DNA of 64,000 bases from Streptomyces sp. LBL (GTDB lineage Bacteria; Actinomycetota; Actinomycetes; Streptomycetales; Streptomycetaceae). The position numbers were made by a program, and so were the translations under genes. Under the pieces are notes generated by a model that was not told the DNA's origin, did not search any database, and was given only the letters and a program-made list of their open reading frames with translations. Numbering within the stretch: the stretch's first letter is position 1; every line of letters begins with the position of its first letter. Positions 58,591-64,000 of this stretch are shown in pieces. The stretch is from assembly GCF_029893585.1 (NCBI RefSeq), contig NZ_JARXYX010000038.1, positions 1-64,000 of the forward strand, read 5' to 3'.

Positions 58591-59876
58591 GCCGCGTCGG
58601 GCGCCGAGAACGTCGTATCGGGCGCCGTACCGAACGTCGTACCGAAGGCCGTACCGAACGTCGTATCGGACGAGGTGTCAGGCCCCGCCAGGCCGGTCTC
58701 CTGAGCGTCCTCCTCGCCGCCTCGGTCGCCCTCGTACCGCCCACCGCGGCGCACGCGGACAGCATCCGCGCCCAGCAGTGGGCCCTCGACGCCATGCACA
58801 CCGAGCAGGCCTGGCGCACCACGAAGGGCGCGGGCATCACCGTCGCCGTCCTGGACACCGGAGTCGAGGCCGACAACCCCGACCTCGTGGGCAACGTCCT
58901 CGCCGCCAAGGACATGGTCGGCTTCGGCGCGCAGGACGGCGATCGCGCCTGGGCCGTCCACGGCACCGCGATGGCCGGCATCATCGCCGCTCACGGACAC
59001 GGCCCCGGAAACGCCGACGGTGTGATGGGCATCGCCCCCGAGGCCAGGATCCTCCCCGTCCGCGTGATCCTCGAGGACGGCGACCCGGCCCGCGCCAAGG
59101 CCCGCAGCACCCGCGGCAACGCCCTGTCCGACGGCATCCGCTGGGCCGCCGACCAGGGCGCCGACGTCATCAACCTCTCCCTCGGCGACGACTCCGCCTC
59201 CGCGCACCCCGAACCCGCCGAGGACGAGGCCGTCCAGTACGCCCTGAAGAAGGGCTCCGTCGTCGTCGCCTCGGCCGGCAACGGTGGTGAGAAGGGCGAC
59301 CACATCTCCTACCCGGCCGCCTACCCGGGCGTGATCGCCGCGACCGCCGTCGACAAGTACGGCACCCGCGCCTCCTTCTCCACCCGCCGCTGGTACGCGA
59401 CGGTCAGCGCCCCCGGCGTCGACGTCGTCATCGCCGCCCCGGATCACAAGTACTACGAGGGCTGGGGCACCAGCGCGGCCTCCGCCTTCGTCTCCGGCGC
59501 GGTCGCGCTCATCAAGGCCGCCCACCCGGACCTGGCTCCGGCCCAGATCAAGAAGCTCCTCGAGGACACCGCCCGCAACGCCCCGGCCGACGGCCGCGAC
59601 GACTCCCGGGGCTTCGGCTTCATCGACCCGTCCGCCGCGCTCGCCGAGGCCGGCCGGATCGAGCCGGAGGGCCTGCGGTCCGCCTCGTACGGCGAGAAGT
59701 ACTTCGGCCCCGGCCCGGACAGCGCCGAGGAGGATGACGGCCCGGCCGGCTGGGTGGCCCCCCTGGCGGGCGGCGTCGGCGGGCTGCTGCTGATCGGCGC
59801 GGTCGTCCTGTGGCGCGGTCGCCGCCGCGCACCCCGCCCCCACGACGGCTACGAGACCCACGACGGCTGGACATGA
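58587..59876 (+). CDS. Mycosin-like S8 serine protease, membrane anchored
   Basis: A 429-residue subtilase of the type VII secretion mycosin type. Catalytic Asp90 (VAVLDTGVE), His125 (VHGTAMAG) and Ser296 (WGTSAASAF). A signal peptide (LLSVLLAASVALVPPTAAHA) follows an unusual 35-residue Arg-rich lead coded by 12-base repeats; a C-terminal membrane helix (about 391-409) is followed by a basic tail. Mycosins process ESX substrates, but no ESX core gene is nearby. ATGA overlaps both neighbours, so the Pro-rich protein, mycosin and VOC protein are one unit. Confidence 0.9.
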   Translation: MSRVGRRERRIGRRTERRTEGRTERRIGRGVRPRQAGLLSVLLAASVALVPPTAAHADSIRAQQWALDAMHTEQAWRTTKGAGITVAVLDTGVEADNPDLVGNVLAAKDMVGFGAQDGDRAWAVHGTAMAGIIAAHGHGPGNADGVMGIAPEARILPVRVILEDGDPARAKARSTRGNALSDGIRWAADQGADVINLSLGDDSASAHPEPAEDEAVQYALKKGSVVVASAGNGGEKGDHISYPAAYPGVIAATAVDKYGTRASFSTRRWYATVSAPGVDVVIAAPDHKYYEGWGTSAASAFVSGAVALIKAAHPDLAPAQIKKLLEDTARNAPADGRDDSRGFGFIDPSAALAEAGRIEPEGLRSASYGEKYFGPGPDSAEEDDGPAGWVAPLAGGVGGLLLIGAVVLWRGRRRAPRPHDGYETHDGWT

Positions 59877-60250
59877 TCGCCGACCTGCAGTGCGTGGTCC
59901 TGGACTGTGCGGATCCCCGTCAGCTGGCCGAGTTCTACCGCTCGTTGCTCGGCGGCGCCGTCAACCAGCCGGACCGGCGGTGGGCGCTCGGCGACGGCTG
60001 GGCCACGCTGCACGCGCCGTCGGGCCTCGTGCTCGCCTTCCAGCGGGTGGCGGACCACCGGGCCCCGCAATGGCCGGATCCCGACCGGCCCCAGCAGTTC
60101 CACCTGGACTTCGGTGTCACGGACCTGGACCGGGCGCAGGAGGACGTGCTGGCCGCGGGCGCGACCCTGCTCGACGGCAGCTCCGCCGGACGCGACTGGC
60201 ACATCTACGCCGACCCGGCAGGACACCCTTTCTGCCTGGTCCGCCACTGA
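59873..60250 (+). CDS. VOC-superfamily (glyoxalase-like) protein
   Basis: A 125-residue protein of the vicinal-oxygen-chelate fold: paired beta-alpha-beta-beta-beta modules (LQCVVLDCADPRQLAEFYRSLLGG and FHLDFGVTDLDRAQEDVLAAGATLL) and C-terminal DWHIYADPAGHPFCLVRH. Such proteins include glyoxalases, dioxygenases and resistance proteins; activity is not assignable. ATG overlaps the mycosin stop as ATGA. Confidence 0.88.
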   Translation: MIADLQCVVLDCADPRQLAEFYRSLLGGAVNQPDRRWALGDGWATLHAPSGLVLAFQRVADHRAPQWPDPDRPQQFHLDFGVTDLDRAQEDVLAAGATLLDGSSAGRDWHIYADPAGHPFCLVRH

Positions 60251-60261
60251 CCGGTCACCGG

Positions 60262-60306
60262 GCCGAAGCGGCCGAAGCGGCCGAAGCGGCCGAAGCCGCC
60301 GAAGCC
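60262..60306. repeat. Five 9-bp tandem repeats
   Basis: GCCGAAGCG three times then GCCGAAGCC twice, just after the VOC gene stop codon and before the promoter of the next gene. Confidence 0.95.
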
Positions 60307-60350
60307 GCCGAAGACACAGACGCGGAGGCCGAGGCGTACGCCCGCCCCGA

Positions 60351-60356
60351 TAGGGT
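60351..60356 (+). promoter_or_regulatory. -10 hexamer TAGGGT of the SseB-like gene
   Basis: TAGGGT ends eight bases before GTG 60365 and two before GTG 60359. The spacing supports 60365 as the start codon of a leaderless mRNA. Confidence 0.5.
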
Positions 60357-60364
60357 CGGTGACC

Positions 60365-61096
60365 GTGGCGAACAAGAACATTCCCGACTCCGGCTTCTCC
60401 GACGACGACGGCTCCGCCGATCCCCGGCTGAGCGCGGCGCTCGCGGCCTGGGCCGAGGACCGCGACGCCGAGGGCCCCGTCCTGGAGGCGCTCCGGGGTG
60501 CCCGGCTGCTGGTTCCCGTGGTGGCCGTCCTCGGTGAGGTCGAGGAGGACGAGAGCGGGCTGCGCCGCGAGAAGACCAGCGACATGGCCGTACCGACGCT
60601 GAAGGCGGGTCACCGGACCGCCCTCCCGGCCTTCACGTCCACCGACTCGCTGGCCCGCTGGGACCCGGCGGCACGCCCCGTCGCCGTACCGTTGCGGCAG
60701 GCCCTGCAGGCGGCCGCGCACGAGAAGGCCGACACGATCGTGCTCGACCTCGCCGGACCGGTGCCCTACGAGTTGACCGGGCCCGCGCTGCTCGCGCTCG
60801 CGGAGGGCCGGACGACGGCCGACCCGCTCGCCGACCCGGCCGTGCGCGACGCGGTACGGACCGCGGTGGCGGCCGAGCCGGGTGTGGTCCGCGCCCACCT
60901 CGGGCCCGGGCAGGCCGACGGCATCCTCGCCCTCGTACTGGACCCGTCCGCGCCTCCGGCCGAGGCGACCCGCGCGGTCGCCGAGCGGCTCGCCGCCGAC
61001 GAAACACTCAGGGCCCGCCTGGTGCGCGGCCTCGACCTGGCGCTGCTGCCGGCCGGGGCGACGCCGCCGGGCGAGCCCTTGTACGTACGACGATGA
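60365..61096 (+). CDS. SseB-family protein, unknown function
   Basis: A 243-residue protein with the SseB N-terminal domain (LEALRGARLLVPVVAVLGEVEEDESGL, KTSDMAVPTLKAGHRTALPAFTSTDSLARWDPAARPVAVPL). Homologs occur widely in actinobacteria; the molecular role is unknown. The C-terminal half is Ala-rich and less conserved-looking. GTG 60365 is preferred over 60359 because of the promoter spacing. It is convergent with the DUF1844 gene. Confidence 0.8.
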   Translation: MANKNIPDSGFSDDDGSADPRLSAALAAWAEDRDAEGPVLEALRGARLLVPVVAVLGEVEEDESGLRREKTSDMAVPTLKAGHRTALPAFTSTDSLARWDPAARPVAVPLRQALQAAAHEKADTIVLDLAGPVPYELTGPALLALAEGRTTADPLADPAVRDAVRTAVAAEPGVVRAHLGPGQADGILALVLDPSAPPAEATRAVAERLAADETLRARLVRGLDLALLPAGATPPGEPLYVRR

Positions 61097-61132
61097 AGCA
61101 GTCGCGGGCACGCGGATGAGACTGTCGGGAAT

Positions 61133-61498
61133 CTAGCCGTAGATCGGACCCGTGTACTTCTCGCCAGGGCCCTTGCCCGGCTCGTCCGGGACGAGGGACG
61201 CCTCGCGGAAGGCCAGCTGGAGTGACTTCAGGCCGTCCCGCAGCGGAGCCGCGTGGAAGGAGCTGATCTCGGTCGCGCTGCCGTCCAGCAGACCGGCGAG
61301 GGCGTGGATCAGCTTGCGGGCCTCGTCCAGGTCCTTGTACGCGTCGCCCTCCTCCGTCAGACCGAGCTTCACGGCGGCGGCGCTCATCAGGTTGACGGCC
61401 ACCGTCACGATCACCTCGACGGCGGGGACCTCGGCGATGTCGCGGGTCATGGCGTCGAAGTCGGGGGACTCGGGGGACTCAGGAGGGGTGTCACTCAT
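61133..61498 (-). CDS. DUF1844 protein
   Basis: A 121-residue DUF1844 protein (FDAMTRDIAEVPAVEVIVTVAVNLMSAAAVKLGL ... EARKLIHALAGLLDG), mostly helical, found next to infC in many actinobacteria. Function is unknown. ATG 61498 is chosen at the conserved N-terminus; the longer in-frame reading would cover the infC promoter region. Divergent from infC. Confidence 0.85.
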   Translation of the reverse strand: MSDTPPESPESPDFDAMTRDIAEVPAVEVIVTVAVNLMSAAAVKLGLTEEGDAYKDLDEARKLIHALAGLLDGSATEISSFHAAPLRDGLKSLQLAFREASLVPDEPGKGPGEKYTGPIYG

Positions 61499-61868
61499 GC
61501 CCACACGATAGGCCCCGGTGTACGCCGGTTCGCACCACCCCCGGCTAGCTGCTAACCTTGTGTGACGACCGGCCGGACGTACATGTAGGTAAGTGTGACC
61601 GGCCTCAAGTGGAGGCTCCGATCTCCCACCTGACTGTCCCCCGGGACGGCGGGTCACCCCGGTCAGGCGGCCACCATCGTTCCGTACGGACGATGGAGTC
61701 GCCCGAAAGCGCGCCCCGCGATCATCGCGGCGGTGCTCCGGTAGTGTTTTGGAGCCCCGCCTGTGATCGTCCGGGGCATTTTTTGTGCTTCGGGGCGTTC
61801 AGGTCTGTCAAAAGAGACAAACGCGGCTGTCCGCCAGACCGCCGTGTGGTGCTAACCGAGGAGGATCC
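61499..61868 (+). promoter_or_regulatory. infC leader with promoter, hairpins and attenuator
   Basis: 370 bases without a gene. A -10-like TAACCT is at 61553-61558. The transcribed leader has a hairpin CCATCGT (61674-61680) with ACGATGG (61690-61696), and an intrinsic terminator GCCCCG (61754-61759) with CGGGGC (61772-61777) followed by six T. A second CGGGGC at 61791-61796 could pair with the same left arm, giving two exclusive folds. This is the design of a transcription-attenuation leader for a ribosomal-protein operon. Confidence 0.7.
61754..61784 (+). terminator. Attenuator terminator upstream of infC
   Basis: 6-bp G/C stem with 12-base loop and a T6 tract (61779-61784), unusual in this GC-rich window and about 85 bases before the infC start. 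It would end transcripts before infC unless prevented. Confidence 0.7.
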
Positions 61869-62606
61869 ATCAGCGCCGAGCCCCGCATCAACGACCGGAT
61901 TCGCGTTCCAGAGGTGCGACTTGTCGGCCCCAGTGGCGAGCAGGTGGGCATCGTCCCCCTGGCCAAGGCACTGGAGCTTGCACAGGAGTACGACCTGGAC
62001 CTGGTCGAGGTGGCGGCGACCGCCCGTCCGCCTGTGTGCAAGCTCATGGACTACGGGAAGTTCAAGTACGAGTCGGCCATGAAGGCCCGTGAGGCGCGCA
62101 AGAACCAGGCGCACACGGTCATCAAGGAGATGAAACTCCGGCCGAAGATCGACCCGCACGACTATGACACCAAGAAGGGTCACGTCGTCCGGTTCCTCAA
62201 GCAGGGCGACAAGGTCAAGATCACGATCATGTTCCGTGGTCGCGAGCAGTCCCGGCCCGAACTCGGCTTCCGACTGCTGCAGCGTCTCGCGGAGGACGTC
62301 CAGGACCTCGGCTTCATCGAGTCGAACCCGAAGCAGGACGGCCGAAACATGATCATGGTTCTCGGTCCGCACAAGAAGAAGACCGAGGCCATGGCCGAGG
62401 CTCGCCAGGCGCAGGAAGCCCGCAAGGCTGAGGCGAAGGCCAACCCCGGCAAGTCGCAGAACGCCGCGGAGAACGAGTTCGACGAGGAGTTCACCGAGGA
62501 CTCTGCCGAGACCTCGGAAGAGGCTTCCGCCGAGACTCCGGCTGAGGCGGCCCAAGCTCCGGCTGAGGCGGCCCAAGCCAAGGCCGAGGCATCCGCCGAG
62601 GCGTGA
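61869..62606 (+). CDS. infC: Translation initiation factor IF-3, ATC start codon
   Basis: A 245-residue IF-3, which keeps the subunits apart and checks the start codon. The N-domain begins EPRINDRIRVPEVRLVGPSGEQVGIV; the C-domain has EMKLRPKIDPHDYDTK and FRGREQSRPELG. About 65 extra C-terminal residues are Ala/Glu-rich and disordered. The only start fitting the conserved N-terminus is ATC 61869, four bases after AGGAGG; no ATG or GTG is in place. A rare start codon allows IF-3 to repress its own mRNA, as in E. coli, where it is AUU. Confidence 0.93.
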   Translation: MSAEPRINDRIRVPEVRLVGPSGEQVGIVPLAKALELAQEYDLDLVEVAATARPPVCKLMDYGKFKYESAMKAREARKNQAHTVIKEMKLRPKIDPHDYDTKKGHVVRFLKQGDKVKITIMFRGREQSRPELGFRLLQRLAEDVQDLGFIESNPKQDGRNMIMVLGPHKKKTEAMAEARQAQEARKAEAKANPGKSQNAAENEFDEEFTEDSAETSEEASAETPAEAAQAPAEAAQAKAEASAEA

Positions 62607-62717
62607 TCCCGGGGGACGTGAGTCCCCAGGACGTAACCGATACCAGTACGACGCTCCACCGTGCCCGGTTTTCCCGACCGGGCACCGGAGCGCCACCGAC
62701 GAGGAGACAACGGCGCT

Positions 62718-62912
62718 ATGCCGAAGAACAAGTCGCACAGCGGTGCCAGCAAGCGCTTCAAGATCACCGGCTCCGGCAAGGTGCTCCGTGAGCGTGCCGG
62801 CAAGCGCCACCTGCTCGAGCACAAGTCGTCGCGCGTGACGCGCCGCCTCACCGGCAACGCCGAGATGGCCCCGGGCGACGCCAAGAAGATCAAGAAGCTT
62901 CTCGGCAAGTGA
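62718..62912 (+). CDS. rpmI: 50S ribosomal protein L35
   Basis: A 64-residue basic ribosomal protein of the large subunit (MPKNKSHSGASKRFKITGSGK ... HLLEHKSSRVTRRLTG). Normal length. ATG 62718 follows GAGGAGA. Second gene of the conserved infC-rpmI-rplT operon, 111 bases after infC. Confidence 0.97.
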   Translation: MPKNKSHSGASKRFKITGSGKVLRERAGKRHLLEHKSSRVTRRLTGNAEMAPGDAKKIKKLLGK

Positions 62913-63007
62913 CATCGGGCGCGCGTCGCGCGCCTGATCTCTGACCGGGACCCAATCGTTTCCGGGCCGCGTGAGTCCCACCGCGGCCCCGCTACAAGGA
63001 GTTAAAA

Positions 63008-63391
63008 GTGGCACGCGTCAAGCGGGCAGTCAACGCCCACAAGAAGCGCCGGGCGATCCTCGAGGCGGCGTCCGGCTACCGCGGTCAGCGTTCGCGCCTG
63101 TACCGCAAGGCCAAGGAGCAGGTCACCCACTCGCTGGTCTACAACTACAACGACCGCAAGAAGCGCAAGGGTGACTTCCGTCGGCTGTGGATCCAGCGCA
63201 TCAACGCCGCTGCCCGCGCCAACGGCATCACCTACAACCGCTTCATCCAGGGTCTGAACGCCGCGAACATCGAGGTGGACCGCAAGATCCTGGCCGAGCT
63301 GGCCGTGAACGACGCCGGTGCGTTCGCCGCGCTGGTCGAGGTGGCCCAGAAGGCGCTGCCGAGCGACGTCAACGCGCCCAAGGCGGCGTGA
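63008..63391 (+). CDS. rplT: 50S ribosomal protein L20
   Basis: A 127-residue L20, an early assembly protein of the large subunit (ARVKRAVNAHKKRRAILEAASGYRGQRSRLYR ... INAAARANGITYNRFIQGL). In several bacteria L20 also represses this operon by binding the leader; whether it does so here is unknown. GTG 63008 follows AAGGAG. Followed by a strong terminator. Confidence 0.97.
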   Translation: MARVKRAVNAHKKRRAILEAASGYRGQRSRLYRKAKEQVTHSLVYNYNDRKKRKGDFRRLWIQRINAAARANGITYNRFIQGLNAANIEVDRKILAELAVNDAGAFAALVEVAQKALPSDVNAPKAA

Positions 63392-63431
63392 CGCCTCGCA
63401 TCACCGCGACGGCTGCGAGCCGACGTGACTG

Positions 63432-63464
63432 AACGGACCCGTGGGCAGTGCCCGCGGGTCCGTT
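63432..63464 (+). terminator. Terminator of the infC operon
   Basis: A 14-bp stem with one G-U pair (63432-63445 with 63451-63464), 5-base loop, followed by GTGTTG; 40 bases after the rplT stop. Confidence 0.85.
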
Positions 63465-63473
63465 GTGTTGACC

Positions 63474-63512
63474 GGTAACCGAAACTGGTGACCGACACTG
63501 GTAACCGAAGGT
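63474..63512. repeat. Three 13-bp direct repeats before the SpoU gene
   Basis: GGTAACCGAAACT, GGTGACCGACACT and GGTAACCGAAGGT are contiguous and end seven bases before the start codon. The last one supplies the ribosome-binding site, so the array may influence transcription or translation start. Confidence 0.8.
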
Positions 63513-63519
63513 GAGTTGC

Positions 63520-64000
63520 ATGGCCGCCGCCACCCCCGAGCTGATCTCCCCCCGTTCCCCCCGCGTCTCGGCCGCCCGCCGGCTGGCCAAGCGGAACTTC
63601 CGGGGGCAGGAGCGGCTGTTTCTCGCCGAGGGGCCGCAGGCCGTGCGCGAGGCCGCAGGGCATGCGGACACGCTGGTCGACCTGTTCGCTACGCCGGCCG
63701 CCGCGGAGCGGTACGCCGACCTCGTGGGGGAGGCCCGTGCCGCCGGGGCCCGGGTACACCTCGCCGACGAGCAGGTGATCGCCGACATCTCGACCACCGT
63801 CACCCCCCAGGGCCTCGTCGGGATCTGCCGGTTCCTCGACACCCCCTTCGAGGACATCCTGAGCGCCCGCCCCCAGCTCGTCGCCGTCCTCGCGAACGTC
63901 CGGGACCCCGGGAACGCCGGCACCGTACTGCGGTGCGCGGACGCCGCCGGCGCCGACGCCGTCGTACTGACCGACGCGTCCGTGGACCTCTACAACCCCA
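63520..64000 (+). CDS. SpoU/TrmH-family RNA 2'-O-methyltransferase, cut by the window end
   Basis: The first 160 residues of a SpoU-type methyltransferase; the reading frame is open at the window edge. The N-terminal substrate-binding domain (SPRSPRVSAARRLAKRNFRGQERLFLAEGPQAVREA) resembles L30e-like RNA-binding modules, and the catalytic domain starts with LVAVLANVRDPGNAGTVLRCADAAGADAVVL, the family's motif 1. ATG 63520 follows GAAGGTGA. The rRNA or tRNA site cannot be told. Its place after rplT is typical for actinobacteria. Confidence 0.9.
   Translation, partial: MAAATPELISPRSPRVSAARRLAKRNFRGQERLFLAEGPQAVREAAGHADTLVDLFATPAAAERYADLVGEARAAGARVHLADEQVIADISTTVTPQGLVGICRFLDTPFEDILSARPQLVAVLANVRDPGNAGTVLRCADAAGADAVVLTDASVDLYNP

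Noticed and set aside
1..64000. Insertion sequences, prophage, tRNA or rRNA genes, replication origin
   Set aside because: Searched by eye for transposase or integrase motifs, tRNA-like TTCGA arms and DnaA-box clusters; nothing convincing was found.

Overview
The window is a gene-dense, very GC-rich stretch with frequent GTG starts, strong third-position G/C bias, stop/start overlaps (ATGA, GTGA) and -10 hexamers of the TAnnnT type. Gene content and order (Pup-proteasome locus, tatAC, a conservon with a P450, glnA4 cluster, infC-rpmI-rplT) are those of a Streptomyces chromosome arm-proximal core region; the order closely follows what I remember of the S. coelicolor SCO1654-SCO1597 interval. 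No rRNA, tRNA, prophage, insertion sequence or CRISPR array is visible.

Region 1 (0-25.3 kb) is the Pup-proteasome neighbourhood. A NarL-type response regulator and a RecB-family Fe-S nuclease (minus strand) precede a site-2-type M50 peptidase, TrmI tRNA methyltransferase, a small secreted protein and a divergent ferredoxin. Then come arc/mpa (unfoldase), dop, pup, an endonuclease VII-like HNH gene, prcB and prcA (20S core), a LacI/MFS pair, pafA (Pup ligase), two FKBP prolyl isomerases, the pafB-pafC transcriptional activator pair, two small conserved unknowns, tatA-tatC and a Ski2/HelY-type helicase. Together they form the tagging, unfolding, degradation and DNA-damage regulation module of actinobacteria, plus Tat export.

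Region 2 (25.4-32.9 kb) is a tightly overlapping minus-strand operon: two DUF1989 proteins, a biotin-dependent urea-carboxylase-type enzyme and an allophanate hydrolase, next to a divergent TetR regulator. This composition matches carboxylation-dependent guanidine assimilation rather than simple urea breakdown. A 22-bp palindrome in front of the operon recurs, degenerate, in front of an APC permease 8.8 kb away (39.3-40.9 kb), suggesting a split regulon.

Region 3 (33.2-43.2 kb) holds conservon 9-like genes (sensor-like ATPase, roadblock protein, DUF742 protein, Ras-like GTPase, and a P450 whose K-helix has EQSLW instead of ExxR), an RluA pseudouridine synthase, the APC permease, a siderophore-interacting reductase behind an iron box, and a 5'-3' exonuclease.

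Region 4 (43.5-49.4 kb) is a glycine-betaine/proline-type ABC importer with permease and two tandem binding domains fused in one chain, then an XRE-cupin and a LysR regulator. Region 5 (49.6-54.8 kb) is the glnA4 cluster (gamma-glutamyl amide hydrolase, GntR/FadR regulator, GlnA4, aldehyde dehydrogenase, SDR), likely amine/ethanolamine utilisation by gamma-glutamylation. Region 6 (54.9-61.5 kb) holds a PLP fold-III enzyme, a proline-rich membrane protein coupled to a mycosin-like protease, and small conserved proteins. Region 7 (61.5-64.0 kb) is infC-rpmI-rplT with an attenuator-like leader and an ATC start codon for infC, ending in a truncated SpoU methyltransferase gene.

Recurring themes are short tandem repeats (6-24 bp) in intergenic gaps and protein tails, and several genes whose -10 hexamer lies 6-8 bases before the start codon, suggesting leaderless mRNAs.
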